The position numbers and the translations under genes were made by a program. Source: Farysia itapuensis (taxonomy: Eukaryota > Basidiomycota > Ustilaginomycetes > Ustilaginales > Ustilaginaceae). Taken from it: a stretch of 64,000 bases of DNA. The notes under the pieces were generated by a model. It made no database searches. It saw only the letters and a program-made list of their open reading frames with translations, and had not been told where the DNA came from. The DNA lies in the NCBI GenBank assembly GCA_023212645.1, contig JALBYC010000028.1, forward strand, positions 1 through 64,000, read 5' to 3'. Positions 38,500 through 48,995 of the stretch are shown here, piece after piece. Numbering within the stretch: position 1 is the stretch's first letter; each line of letters begins with the position of its first letter.

Positions 38500-40059
38500 A
38501 TGAATGCGAGTACGAGCACCATTACTGATCAGGCCGGCACTGTGTTCCAGCTGAGTGTCAATGTGACCTCGACCGACGTGTTTCTTTTCCCATTCAAGCA
38601 GTCGCGTTCCGACGATGGCTCTGGCCTGCTCGACTTGGGAGCCGACTCCAGTCCGGTATACACTGAAGACGCCCAACGCGATACCGGCTCTGTCCAGTCA
38701 GTGTTGAGTACGGGCAGCGCGAGTAACAAGGACTACGCCTGTCTCTACGCGTACTGCGAAATCCAAGTTGTCTCGGCCAAATCAGCCGCCGCCTCCTCCT
38801 CCTCTAGCAGCACCGCGCGTGTGGCAAACACGCTCAAATCCCTCTCACTCTCCCTCATCGGACGAGAGCAAATCACTTTCCCCAAAGGCGGTCATGAAAC
38901 GTCCCAATCCTACTTTGACTCAAAATGCATCGCCGAAGCACTACCAACACAACTACCTTTTCTCGAAGTTGGAAAAGTATACAGCTTCGACCGTAGTTTC
39001 CTGGTTGACCACAATACGGCACCGTTCCAGCGTTCAACCTGGGGCATCAACAATCAGAAGGTAGTCGCAAAAGCCGTGCTGGAAAACACGTCAAGGACAA
39101 GACTCTCGTCGCTCTTGGGCACGCAAAAAACACTGACTGCCAGCAAGAAAGTGTACTTTGTCGAGTGTCATCCTAGCGAAACGTCGGACGAGATGATTGT
39201 GCATGACCGACAGGTCCGCACGCATGCCGATGGGTTGGGACCATTCGTGCTGTCTTCCCACTCGCAAGTGTTCACCGTGGGTGGATATCTTCGCACGAAC
39301 CTGGATTTGCTGAGTCCCCTCGAGGGGGTCAAGTTGGTCGGGTTGCGTGGCTACGTCGAGCAGAAAACCACGCTAGCTTCGCGCAAGGATCGTCCTGGAT
39401 TTGTCGAAACTCTACCGGCCCGCAAGGTGTGTTTTCTCGACATGGACGCTGCACAGGTCCAAGATTCACTGCAGCAAAGAGCCCTAGCAGGTGGTGGAGA
39501 GGGCATCTCCCCCGAGGGAATCGCCTACCCTGCTCTGGAGGTTGTCTCTCGTCTGCCAGACGATCGAAAACTCCGTCCATCCACCGTCGATGGTAACGAC
39601 GCCGCTATCCGCTTTCAAAACTCGATCCACTATGAAATTGACTTTATCGACGGCCAGCGACAACCCGAGGGCGAAGCTACACCCAAGGACTTTGTCTACG
39701 TCGAAGGTCAGAAGCTCAAGCGATTCCACGTCTCCTACAATGCCTTTATCCACTCGTGTGGGTGCAGACCTGACTCGTTGAGCCTTCCCATCTATGCATG
39801 CAAAGATCCAATGCCGGAAGCAGCTGTACGTGCCAAGGCAAAGAGCGCCCACGAACAGGTCGCCAATCGCATCATCGGTTACGACAAGCAGTTCGATCCA
39901 TCCGCCTACCCCTGCATCTGCACTAACCTCCTCCAGTGTCTGCTCGACACGGAAAAACACATGCTGGCATCCAGCACCCCTTCCCTCGACAACCCAGCTC
40001 CTGTCGACATTCATCCACTCCCCACCTACAAGCGAGCCTGCCAGGACGCTCAATCTTAG
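38500..40059 (+). CDS. Arrestin-like protein
   Basis: The 519-residue protein has no signal peptide or membrane helix and is beta-rich. An N-terminal half with LSLSLIGREQITFP and a conserved-looking VGKVYSFDRSFLVDH block, followed by STWGINNQKVVAKAV, resembles the arrestin N domain. Residues about 255-320 (PFVLSSHSQVFTVGGYLRTN) look like an arrestin C domain. The C-terminal 100 residues contain several Cys (SCGC, PCIC) and no clear PPxY motif. Arrestin-related proteins direct ubiquitin ligases to membrane transporters or, as PalF/Rim8, carry the ambient-pH signal. It is divergent from palC, which makes a role in pH signalling worth testing. The call rests on pattern resemblance only. Confidence 0.5.
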   Translation: MNASTSTITDQAGTVFQLSVNVTSTDVFLFPFKQSRSDDGSGLLDLGADSSPVYTEDAQRDTGSVQSVLSTGSASNKDYACLYAYCEIQVVSAKSAAASSSSSSTARVANTLKSLSLSLIGREQITFPKGGHETSQSYFDSKCIAEALPTQLPFLEVGKVYSFDRSFLVDHNTAPFQRSTWGINNQKVVAKAVLENTSRTRLSSLLGTQKTLTASKKVYFVECHPSETSDEMIVHDRQVRTHADGLGPFVLSSHSQVFTVGGYLRTNLDLLSPLEGVKLVGLRGYVEQKTTLASRKDRPGFVETLPARKVCFLDMDAAQVQDSLQQRALAGGGEGISPEGIAYPALEVVSRLPDDRKLRPSTVDGNDAAIRFQNSIHYEIDFIDGQRQPEGEATPKDFVYVEGQKLKRFHVSYNAFIHSCGCRPDSLSLPIYACKDPMPEAAVRAKAKSAHEQVANRIIGYDKQFDPSAYPCICTNLLQCLLDTEKHMLASSTPSLDNPAPVDIHPLPTYKRACQDAQS

Positions 40060-40152
40060 TCACTCTCACCCGTGTTCGTAGAGAAAAACCACACAGGAAT
40101 AGGGAACAATACACCAGTGCTTGCAACCGTCTGTGTGTCATGGTTTTGATTT

Positions 40153-43100
40153 TCACCAGGCTTGACCTACTTGAACAATTTCTTCTGCTCCAGAGGGGTG
40201 CACGTTGTCTGCAAAGTGCCCCTCGTCATTCTGTTCGGCGCGTTCTTCGTCCTCGCTGTCACTGCTGATGGCGCCCTCACCCAGCATGTTGATTCCCATG
40301 GTCAAGTCTTCGTCATCGCCGTCATCGTCATCGCCGTCATCGTCATCGCCGTCGTCGTCGTCGTCAAGTCCTAGGGTCTGATCCGTTGCGTCCATCTGCA
40401 TCCTCTCCAGGCGATCTTCCTCTTCTTCTCGCGAATTGATCACCAACGCCTCGTCCAGCACTTCAGCAGGTATGATTCGACTGAATGATACCAGAGACGC
40501 CGAAGTGGCTGACCGCTGCCGCATTCCCGGACGAACAGGAAGCGGGTCAAATGCCGATGACTCGGTGCTGGTGCTCCCGCCTATTGCACCCGGCTGTCCT
40601 GCGTAAAGGATGGAGTGGGAAGATGATCGTGGATTGGCTGGAGCTGCAGATGCTGTTCGCAAGAGCAACCTACGACCCCGCAGACTTGTCGATCGACTCG
40701 TCAGCGCCGGATTCGAAGTCAAGGGAGTGTCTGCATCGCTCGCCACGTACGAGGGAGCCGGTCGTGCATCAGCAGCCAGTCCACTCCCTCCATCTGGCGA
40801 CAGCATGGGAGCAGCTGCGTTAGAGGCCGACGGATCTGTCTCTATTTCACCGATGACTGAAATACGGCCTGGATACCGTGGGAGGTCTTCGCCTTCATCG
40901 GCCAAACGCGATCCATCCTCACGGAACAGCTGGGTATAGGCCGGCAACAATGGTGCAGAGGTAGGTGTCACATCGCCCTCAGCGGACCCATGGCTTGCGC
41001 CTGCTATGGTGGAAGAAGCCTGGTCTGTCGATGGACCATTCTGAGGAGCAAAGTGGTCCTGGACCTCTTGTGGTGGCGCTTCCGTAAACCGTACCGGTAC
41101 GCACATGACCAAGGCCTGACTCCAGCTCGAGTGCGGAGAGTCTCCAGTGTCGCAGTTCAGGCCAAAGCCCAGCTTGACTTTAAGCTTGTGACGAATGCGG
41201 ACGTACGGACTTTCAAAGTCGGCGACGAGCTGCGATCCTCCAGCTTTGCGAGTGGCCTCGCTGTTGTTTGAGACCAGAGGTAGATTGATAGTCATGCGTA
41301 CCCTGCCCTTGGTGAGGTCCACTCCTTCTCCATCGTCTCCGGCGAAAGCGTAGGTTGCACGTAGACCACTCTCACCAGCTGCGCCATGGCCGTCCTGGCC
41401 ATGATTCTGCGATTCCACGCCTGCTTGGCCCACTTCCGAGTTCGCTTCCAGCATAGAGCTGGCGAAGGTCGACAGTCGGTTCATCGCGTTTTCGAATCTC
41501 CTTCGACGCGTCTGAGTCCTCTGGCCAGTGCCGTCGTTCGAGGAAGATCGTGGCAATGCGCTGACAGCAGAGCTCGATGGGCTGTGAGAACTCATCGCTG
41601 CGTCTGTCACCGGCGGCGCTTCGAAGTCGTTGTCTCTTGACACAGGATCATTGGCAGACGACGCAGACGCATTGGTCGATGCTCTGGCTTCTTCGTGTGG
41701 CGCGCTGGTGTCGAAGGAACTTCGTCGAGGTATGGAGTTGGTCTCAAATGGAAGTGGACGTCGTAGCCTGCTCGTGGGCCCATTGTACGTGCGCGGGCTT
41801 GGCGGAACGGAGCTTGCGCCGCTTTCAGCACTCGGGCTCAGACGCAATGATGAGCTGCTCGTGTTTCGAGATCGTGTCAGCGATCTGGGAGCTGGCTGCA
41901 TAACGCTAGATCCAGACCCTGACGCCGGCTGCGGTATTGGCGCAAATGCGGCTCGAAGTCCACTCAGTCCACTGCTCCGATCGGGGGTATTTGAACCAGA
42001 CCCGGAAGCTCTTTGTTGCCCAAGCAGGTCCCCAGTTCTCTCGGCCCTACTCGAAGTAGTCTTTGCTCTTGCTTTGCCTTTGGCCAGGTCGTCGGCTCCT
42101 GCACTTTTGCTTCCTTTCCCTTTCCTCAACGTAGCGGGAGGAGGGCCAACAATTGTCGTACGAACTCTCTCGACGTTGTGTTCGAGCGGGTCTGGTGCTT
42201 TGCCGGTATTTGCCAGATCAATGTGCCTCAACACCAGCTCGCGGTCATATCCCTTTCTGAGCCGCAGCTCCAGTCCTGAGACCTCCTTGGCTGTTGGTAA
42301 ACTCAACACGGGGAGATCGGCGGCTTCAACTTTGTTGGGCGGCGGAGGTAGGGGGAAGGCAGCGCTGAACGAGCGAGATGGCATGGAGCTGTGCCTTTCG
42401 GTCTGCAAGCAAACTAGTTCCATGTCCTTGATACGTAAACCGCCAAGCTTGCGGACGACGTTCCACCCTTCTGTCTTCCCAATTTCGATCTGAACGCCGA
42501 AACTGAGGGTGTCGCTTTGAGGACCAGTGACTTGGACGTGAGAGGGAAGGGACAACGTCAAGGAGAAGCTTAGCGCGCCGAGGACATTGTTCTCCCCGAT
42601 GATACCCAAATAGTTCGGCAGCTGCAAGACGGGACGATGCAAAAAGTGTCGCATTGGTGCAGTCGGTCGCACAGCGGATGGTGCTCGAGACGATGTGCGT
42701 GGCGGAGACTGTGCGTTGCCGAACCTAGAATCTGCCAGTGAGGAAGCTCGGCTGAAGGTACTTGTAAGGTTGGGCATGGTGGCAGACGGTGTCAGCGAAG
42801 ATGAGGGTGCAGAAAGTTTTACAGGAAGTTGGTCTGCCTCAAGTCGATCCACCGACGAGGTCGCTGTTGCCATCGTGTTGGCAGTGAGTGCCCCTTTCAG
42901 CGGAGTAGCCGTACTGATCGGGCCTTGCACAGCTATTGATGCGTCCAAGAGTGGAGGCGGTCCAGATGCCGACTGCGGAAGACTGTTCAGACGAGTCCGG
43001 GGCTGGGTCCCCTCACCGTTCTCGAGCAGACTGCCCGGAGCTGAGGCAGAGGCAACCACACCCTGCGCTGATGCTTGTGGCGCATTCAATGTGCTCGAAG

Positions 43101-45318
43101 CAGTAGTCAACAAGTTGTGCGGAGCGCCATCTCCTCCGAGCGGTATGCCGTGAGTCCTATCGAGTGCAAATCTTGCAACAGGTACTGGAACCACATCCCT
43201 GCATCTTTGAATTAGTATGCTCGTGCATTCACTCTTGATCGATCGCATTCCGGAGCTCAATAGGATGTTGGACCTCTCCGACAATTTGGCCTGCAGTTGA
43301 CTAGTGCTTCCCATCGAATGAGAGAGGTGATCAGGAGACTGGCGGGGAGCAATAGCGACCGGGGTAATATCTGAGGGAAAAGGCTTCCTGATTGAACGCA
43401 GCTGCAACTGCTTGGCGGTCTTTCCAAGCCAATTTCCCTTGCCCTTGTTGCGGATGCTGGAGAACTCTTCCTGTGCATCGGCCGCGCTGGACAGAACCTT
43501 TGCTTCTGGATCAGCGGCGCTACTGACATTCAAGGGAGCGATACGCAGAGAAGCTGTTGGGCTCGATCGTTCAGACACGTCCGACACAATGCGCTGTCCA
43601 TCAACGGTAGCTTCGGCTTGAATGCAGTAGAATGTTCCGCCAAAGCGAGAATTCTGAGAGGGCGGAAGCCAGCCCGGGATGGAAAGATCGAACTCGATCT
43701 CATACCCTAAAGATGCACTCAGGCTTCCTGAGGGTCTGTCTTCGTCCGAATCGGTGTAGCAGATGCATCCTTCAGGTTGCAGCAAGTCTTGCGACACATC
43801 GGCTAGCTTGATTGCATTGAAACGCCCTGTAGCGTCAACGTAGACTGAGTAGCCGACATAGCGAACCGATAAGGCTTTGATATCGATCGAGGGTCGTTTG
43901 ACCGCTAGAGTCTGCTCGCCATCGTCTGTCCATTCTGGCACCGACGGGATCACATGTCGTCGCGCATCACGTGGGATTTTGACGACGACAGTGCCAGCCA
44001 GGGAGTAATTTGAGCTAGTCTGAGTCGATCCGAACATGGTGAGTCGGTCAGTCAACGGTTCCACTGTGAGGCCAACACGCTCAGCAAAGTCGACCATGGA
44101 AGTGCTGAATTGAACTTCTTTGCGAGGCACGGAATGAGCGGCCATCTTACGAGTGGCTTCCAACAGCGGCACCGACAATGGTACAGAAGAGGGACCATCC
44201 GTCCGTCGACGCTGTGCCGAGACCGGTTGTCCAGGCACTTGGCCATCGACGATTTGCTGAAAATTTGGGTCAAGATCGGTACTGAGAAAGTCGAGCATAC
44301 TCATTCTTCGCCGCTCCTTGCGGTCGGAGACAGAACCTCGATACTTTGTTGGCAGCTCCAAACCTGTGGTAAGATCTTGAGCAGATGACGAGCTTAGGGC
44401 CTCTCGGGCTGCTTCCGAGGAGATTGGACGTCGTAAACTCGAAAAGCGCGGAGGGGAAGATGAAGGCGTGGAAGCTGAAGCGGGTATAACGTGATGTTGA
44501 GCGGAACCGGAGAGATCGAAGCTGCTGCTTGCACTGCTTGTTCTACTGGGCAGAGTTGGGTATGTTTGGGAATGGGAAATTGATGTGGTGTCAGCCGTTG
44601 TTTGTGCCTTTGTTGAGGGAGATGCCACGACTGGAGGAGTTGCAGGGCCCTCAGAAGATGTCTGGGTGGGCGATGATGGCTCCGAGGTGTCCGGAATGCG
44701 AGGCGTGGGAGGCGTAGCAATGATTGTGACCTGGTGCTGATCTTGAGTCTGCGGGGAGAATGTCTCCCCCGTGCGAAGGCTTCTGACTCTCGGGCCAATC
44801 TCTGGCCGAGTTCGCGCAAAAGTGTGCTGATGATCACTTCCCGTCGAGAGAGAGGTTTGGCTGGTGTGAATCTCTTTGTCCACACCTTCCATACCCATGA
44901 CCGGCGCTGGCGTCACCGTGGAGACTGCGTCCGGTACAAATTTATCTGCGGTTGGCGAGGCGCCTAGAGATCGACTCCCCGCCTCGACATCGTCTTGCGG
45001 CCGACTCCTAGACGAGGGACGTGGTTGAGATTGTGTTGCTTGAGGAGCTAGATTGTGCGCGTCTGAGCTGATGCCCTTAGACCAGGAAGCGGGAGATACA
45101 GCTTTGAGCGACGGTCGACGATACGTTCTGCCTTTGAGCACAGATCCAATCAGAGAGGTCCTGCGACTCTTGAGACTTGGATTGGCTCTGAGCTTAGGAT
45201 CGTTCGGGTTGTTGGCCCGATGATGGTTTGCGACAAATGCTGATGGAGGCAAGGTCATCCTGTCCTCGTTGGGCACTGACGAGGCAGGCGATGGTTGGGT
45301 TGACCCTAAGTTTTGCAT
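40153..45318 (-). CDS. Very large arrestin-domain protein
   Basis: The 1721-residue product is single exon. A Ser/Pro/Thr-rich N-terminal third (about 1-320) precedes an arrestin N-like region (about 400-580: VGLTVEPLTDRLTMFG, YVGYSVYVDATGRF, YEIEFDLSIPGWLPPS). After a long disordered insert, a C-domain-like region begins near 870 (LGIIGENNVLGALSFSLTL, SFGVQIEIGKTEGW). A third beta-rich part near 1320-1420 ends in a helical segment. Near the C-terminus, LPAYTQLFREDGSR resembles the conserved tail of fungal alpha-arrestins, and Asp-rich repeats follow. Arrestins of this type usually adapt Rsp5-family ubiquitin ligases to cargo. The protein is two to three times the usual length because of low-complexity inserts. 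It converges on the smaller arrestin-like gene, with 93 bases between stop codons. Confidence 0.65.
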   Translation of the reverse strand: MQNLGSTQPSPASSVPNEDRMTLPPSAFVANHHRANNPNDPKLRANPSLKSRRTSLIGSVLKGRTYRRPSLKAVSPASWSKGISSDAHNLAPQATQSQPRPSSRSRPQDDVEAGSRSLGASPTADKFVPDAVSTVTPAPVMGMEGVDKEIHTSQTSLSTGSDHQHTFARTRPEIGPRVRSLRTGETFSPQTQDQHQVTIIATPPTPRIPDTSEPSSPTQTSSEGPATPPVVASPSTKAQTTADTTSISHSQTYPTLPSRTSSASSSFDLSGSAQHHVIPASASTPSSSPPRFSSLRRPISSEAAREALSSSSAQDLTTGLELPTKYRGSVSDRKERRRMSMLDFLSTDLDPNFQQIVDGQVPGQPVSAQRRRTDGPSSVPLSVPLLEATRKMAAHSVPRKEVQFSTSMVDFAERVGLTVEPLTDRLTMFGSTQTSSNYSLAGTVVVKIPRDARRHVIPSVPEWTDDGEQTLAVKRPSIDIKALSVRYVGYSVYVDATGRFNAIKLADVSQDLLQPEGCICYTDSDEDRPSGSLSASLGYEIEFDLSIPGWLPPSQNSRFGGTFYCIQAEATVDGQRIVSDVSERSSPTASLRIAPLNVSSAADPEAKVLSSAADAQEEFSSIRNKGKGNWLGKTAKQLQLRSIRKPFPSDITPVAIAPRQSPDHLSHSMGSTSQLQAKLSERSNILLSSGMRSIKSECTSILIQRCRDVVPVPVARFALDRTHGIPLGGDGAPHNLLTTASSTLNAPQASAQGVVASASAPGSLLENGEGTQPRTRLNSLPQSASGPPPLLDASIAVQGPISTATPLKGALTANTMATATSSVDRLEADQLPVKLSAPSSSLTPSATMPNLTSTFSRASSLADSRFGNAQSPPRTSSRAPSAVRPTAPMRHFLHRPVLQLPNYLGIIGENNVLGALSFSLTLSLPSHVQVTGPQSDTLSFGVQIEIGKTEGWNVVRKLGGLRIKDMELVCLQTERHSSMPSRSFSAAFPLPPPPNKVEAADLPVLSLPTAKEVSGLELRLRKGYDRELVLRHIDLANTGKAPDPLEHNVERVRTTIVGPPPATLRKGKGSKSAGADDLAKGKARAKTTSSRAERTGDLLGQQRASGSGSNTPDRSSGLSGLRAAFAPIPQPASGSGSSVMQPAPRSLTRSRNTSSSSLRLSPSAESGASSVPPSPRTYNGPTSRLRRPLPFETNSIPRRSSFDTSAPHEEARASTNASASSANDPVSRDNDFEAPPVTDAAMSSHSPSSSAVSALPRSSSNDGTGQRTQTRRRRFENAMNRLSTFASSMLEANSEVGQAGVESQNHGQDGHGAAGESGLRATYAFAGDDGEGVDLTKGRVRMTINLPLVSNNSEATRKAGGSQLVADFESPYVRIRHKLKVKLGFGLNCDTGDSPHSSWSQALVMCVPVRFTEAPPQEVQDHFAPQNGPSTDQASSTIAGASHGSAEGDVTPTSAPLLPAYTQLFREDGSRLADEGEDLPRYPGRISVIGEIETDPSASNAAAPMLSPDGGSGLAADARPAPSYVASDADTPLTSNPALTSRSTSLRGRRLLLRTASAAPANPRSSSHSILYAGQPGAIGGSTSTESSAFDPLPVRPGMRQRSATSASLVSFSRIIPAEVLDEALVINSREEEEDRLERMQMDATDQTLGLDDDDDGDDDDGDDDDGDDEDLTMGINMLGEGAISSDSEDEERAEQNDEGHFADNVHPSGAEEIVQVGQAW

Positions 45319-46215
45319 GATGGCTGCAATGGACCACGGCAGGAATGGCAGTCCATGCCCTAGCAGTATGATGGCATCAGCCTAATTAGCCAAAGGCGCG
45401 CGGCTGTGCTTGGCTCCTCACTTTGCTTCAGTCACAAGGGAGGCGTGGGCAAGAGATAGGATGAGCCGATCGCGTGGGAGCAATGAAAGCTTAATCTTAC
45501 CACCCAACCTTGGCGTGATACTGGGAAGTGTGCGCAGGGATCAAAGCCCGAGAGACGTCTGGCTTCGCTCTCGTCCACCAAAAGGTTGCACTGAGCAGTC
45601 GGAGAGCTGAGAAGGCCCAACGGAGGTCGAGTATGTCCGTAAGGGTCGAGACTCGAGACACAGCGAGATGTCAAGCACAACCCAAAATTGTAGCCCCGCA
45701 CAGGTATTTCGCGTGTCACACGCTCACTCTCACCAACCAACGTCAATCAAATTTGGCCTCTCTTCCATCGCTACATCACCGTAGAGCTGCATAGACCCAC
45801 AATGTAGGAGCTTCTTTGCCTATTCAGAGTCTTTGCGCAGAAGCCTCTGCTGGGGAAGAGGCCGGAAGAGGTCAAAGGAGGCCACAAGTGTAAGATTGGA
45901 GAATGGCTACCGCACGGCAAACGCGCGTGTTGCCCCTTTTAAGTGAGTCTGTGAGTGTGAGTATCGGAATGAATCACAGAATACTTAACTCGGCTTGGAA
46001 TTCACATTGCCAAAGGGCCGATGATGATGAATGTGTTTTCTTTTTTTCTAATCCGCGATTGTGATTCAAGCTCTTGTGGGCGAGTGTGAGCGCTAGCTGC
46101 CAATCTGACTGTCACATTTTAGTGGTCCTCCCATCGTCACGCTGTTGGCCCCCCACCTTTCTAGCATCACCACATTCCCCATCGCTTCCCTGTTCCATTT
46201 CACACTATCACACGA
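45319..46215. other. Divergent promoter between arrestin and FHA genes
   Basis: This 897-base spacer is the longest in the core. Short open frames occur on both strands but none is convincing. It includes CT-rich and poly-T tracts (about 46038-46050) near the FHA gene. I saw no tRNA, transposon or repeat of note. Confidence 0.5.
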
Positions 46216-48630
46216 ATGCAGTCGTTGATGGGCGGAACCCCGATGGCCAATGCGCCATCCAATCTCGGCATGTCCGCCAGTCCATCGGCTGCTTCCAAGA
46301 TGCAGCTGGCCAATGGACAGAGCAATGGATTCAACACGATTAGCTCAACAGCAGGAGCATCGTCCAGCAACTCGCAACAGTCCACTGCATCGGGGGGCGC
46401 CGAAGCTGCTGCTATTGCGCAAGGTCTCGTGTATCCTGCCCTGCATCTTCATCCCCTCAACGACACATTTGCGCCCAAGCAGATCAGTCTAGCGCCACCG
46501 GGCTTCAACAATCGCATCAAGATCGGACGTCAGACCAACGCAAAAACAGTGCCAAATCCATCCAACGGCTACTTTGACAGCAAGGTCCTCTCACGCATGC
46601 ACGCAGAGGTCTGGAGTCAGAACGGCAAAGTCTACATCAAGGATGTCAAGTCATCCAACGGCACCTTTATCAACAGCGAGCGTCTCTCTCCCGAAGCGCA
46701 AGAATCCGATGTTTTCGAACTGCACAACGAAGACATGGTCGAATTCGGTATCGACATTGTAGGAGACGATAACAAGACCATCATTCATCACAAAGTAGCT
46801 TGTCGCGTTTATCTCGTACTCACAGCCGAAGACGCCCTCGGTTTGCGCAACGACTTTGCCAGTCTATATCGAGGCGGCATGCACGGCGGACCTTTGGGCA
46901 GTAACGGCGTAGGGCCTGGCGCCGAGGGAGGTCTTCGCAAAAGCAAGGCCGGTTTCAGCTTTGACCATGTCCTTAGCAAATTGCAAAGCGAGCTGCAGAG
47001 AAGCAAAGATACGTGGACAGAACTCGGCAACATCACACACACCATGAACGACATCCACGAGACATTAGGTGGTGGTATACCACCCATGACAAACGCTCCA
47101 TATCAGCACATGGTGCCTCCTGCACCTGGCAGCCTCGGTGCCAAGCAGCTACAGGAACAACAGGCACAAGAAGCCATCGACAGATCGACCACAGAAGCGC
47201 ACTCTGCCACCATATCCGCCTTACAATCCCAGCTGTCAGAAACCCAGTCGTCTCTCGCGGTACATGTTGAAAAGATCAAGTCTCTCGAAGCGGTGCTCGC
47301 AGAGCATGAATCGATCAAGCAAGAAGTCAGCTCTATCAAGCTGCAGATGGAAGAAGCCAAGCGAGACATGGCCGAATCATCCGACTTTCACAATGTCAAT
47401 GGCTTCAGTATGCTTCGTGGATTCAAAAACCGCGAATCTACCGACGACTTTGATGACGGCGCCAGCATTGCCAGCATGGACACTGTAATGCAAGGTGACG
47501 AAGCGGATTCATCCAAGAAGCGTGCAACCAACAGCCAACATGTGGGTCCGCGAGCTCCACCGGACATGCCCTCAGGCTTGGTCTCTGAAGATAGCGCTGA
47601 TCTGGATGAGTCTCAAAAGCCTGAGATCACCAGTGTCGGCATGCACGATCAGGAGTTGCGAGCTCAGAACGCCGCACTATCGAGCCGCCTTGAGGAGCTG
47701 GCCTCCCAGCTGGAACAGGCACTGACTCTCAGTCGCGGACTGCAAACACAGCACGTGCAAGTGACTGACACGGTCAAAACTCTGACAGAGCGAGTGCAAA
47801 CATTGGAGAAGGAGGTGGAGCAAAAGACGGTTGCCGCTTCATCGTTAGAAAGCCCAAGCCTGCTTCAAGGCATCGAGGGACGCTTGACCGAATTCAAGGC
47901 CGAAATCGAGGACGGTTGGCGAAAAGACCGCGACGACTTGCATACCGAGCGTGAAGAGCTACGTCAAGTGGTACAGGCTTGGGACGAGGCGAATAGGAGG
48001 ATGGAGGAACAACTCAATTCAGAGCTGGCCGAACATGAACCTTCGGACAACGAGGACGCTGATAGTGCCACCGATGGTCTCGACAAGGGCGGACCAAGCT
48101 CTGAAGGCGGACCACCAGCCTCGCCTGGTCACATCAAACACAGCAAGAACAGCGGTGCGCGTCGTAAGCGTCATGTCAATAGCGCTCTTCGGTCATTGTT
48201 ATACGGAAGTAGCGGTGCTGGGCTGGCGTTGGGGCTGCACGATTCCCGACACGATCGGAACGTGGATTGGGCCCGAGGAGCGCGCCGGCACAGCGGAGAC
48301 GATGACGCTCTATCCACCAGTCAATCCTCCCGCAGCATTGCCGATTCTAATTCCTCCACCAGACCATCCACTGCGACAGAGGTGACAACGCCAGAAGCAA
48401 TGCCAAGCTCACTACCTGGAGATGCCGGCACTTCCACATCACATGGGCGTAGCATAGAGCATCACGCGCATAAAAAGGGCGGCTATGGCAATAGCAACGA
48501 TCGAGTGCTGTCACCGCCAGCTGTCTCTGCAGCAGCCGCAGCCGGCGTCGTCTTCATTGGTCTCTCTGCCTACATACTCATGGGCAAGGACATTGCTCGC
48601 ATCAATCTCACTCTACCAGGCAGACCTTAG
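46216..48630 (+). CDS. Tail-anchored FHA-domain protein, SLMAP/Far10/Csc1-like (STRIPAK)
   Basis: The 804-residue protein has an FHA domain at about 78-192. Key features are NRIKIGRQTN, a conserved LSRMHAEVW and DVKSSNGTFIN, which form the phosphothreonine pocket. Coiled coils follow at about 250-290, 320-375 and 475-600. A single hydrophobic helix near 769-790 (AAAAAGVVFIGLSAYILM) ends just before the C-terminus. FHA, coiled coil and tail anchor in this order define SLMAP, yeast Far9/Far10, fission-yeast Csc1 and Sordaria PRO45, subunits of the STRIPAK phosphatase-kinase complex at the nuclear envelope and ER. In fungi STRIPAK controls cell fusion, septation and fruiting. ATG 46216 is the first sensible start. 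Family assignment by architecture is good. Confidence 0.85.
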   Translation: MQSLMGGTPMANAPSNLGMSASPSAASKMQLANGQSNGFNTISSTAGASSSNSQQSTASGGAEAAAIAQGLVYPALHLHPLNDTFAPKQISLAPPGFNNRIKIGRQTNAKTVPNPSNGYFDSKVLSRMHAEVWSQNGKVYIKDVKSSNGTFINSERLSPEAQESDVFELHNEDMVEFGIDIVGDDNKTIIHHKVACRVYLVLTAEDALGLRNDFASLYRGGMHGGPLGSNGVGPGAEGGLRKSKAGFSFDHVLSKLQSELQRSKDTWTELGNITHTMNDIHETLGGGIPPMTNAPYQHMVPPAPGSLGAKQLQEQQAQEAIDRSTTEAHSATISALQSQLSETQSSLAVHVEKIKSLEAVLAEHESIKQEVSSIKLQMEEAKRDMAESSDFHNVNGFSMLRGFKNRESTDDFDDGASIASMDTVMQGDEADSSKKRATNSQHVGPRAPPDMPSGLVSEDSADLDESQKPEITSVGMHDQELRAQNAALSSRLEELASQLEQALTLSRGLQTQHVQVTDTVKTLTERVQTLEKEVEQKTVAASSLESPSLLQGIEGRLTEFKAEIEDGWRKDRDDLHTEREELRQVVQAWDEANRRMEEQLNSELAEHEPSDNEDADSATDGLDKGGPSSEGGPPASPGHIKHSKNSGARRKRHVNSALRSLLYGSSGAGLALGLHDSRHDRNVDWARGARRHSGDDDALSTSQSSRSIADSNSSTRPSTATEVTTPEAMPSSLPGDAGTSTSHGRSIEHHAHKKGGYGNSNDRVLSPPAVSAAAAAGVVFIGLSAYILMGKDIARINLTLPGRP

Positions 48631-48995
48631 TCACTCGCTTCTGCGGTCATCTGCTCTTTAATTCCCGCTGCAGTCTCCTCTAACGATTTTCACGCCGCAC
48701 TATCCTGCATTGTTTGACGAGCAATATATGCTTTTCTCATGTAGTCGTTCCCTCTTCTGCTAGCCACTGCAGCTCCATCAGGACCTTGGCGCATTGGCTC
48801 CCGGCAGGCCTGAGTTCCGAGTTCCGAGTTCCAGTGAACAACAAGAACATGTTAGAGTCAAAAGAGGCAGTTTTCACAGATTCGGATCCGAGATTCACAG
48901 ATTGTGAGAGCGCGTCTTCTCGAGCTCGGAAATGGGGTGCCGTCGTGAACGAGACGCACCACTTACATCTTGCCAGCCAAGCGAAGTTGCTAACG
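48631..48995. other. Spacer with a triplicated 7-base repeat
   Basis: This 365-base interval precedes the RRM gene. GAGTTCC is repeated three times in tandem at 48812-48832. An in-frame ATG at 48849 would add 49 residues to the RRM protein, but those residues do not look conserved or structured, so I treat the region as promoter and 5-prime UTR. Nothing else stands out. Confidence 0.5.

Noticed and set aside
48849..48995. N-terminal extension of the RRM protein from an upstream in-frame ATG
   Set aside because: The 49 extra residues are neither Gly/Arg-rich nor structured like the rest, and follow directly on a tandem repeat; kept only as an alternative start.
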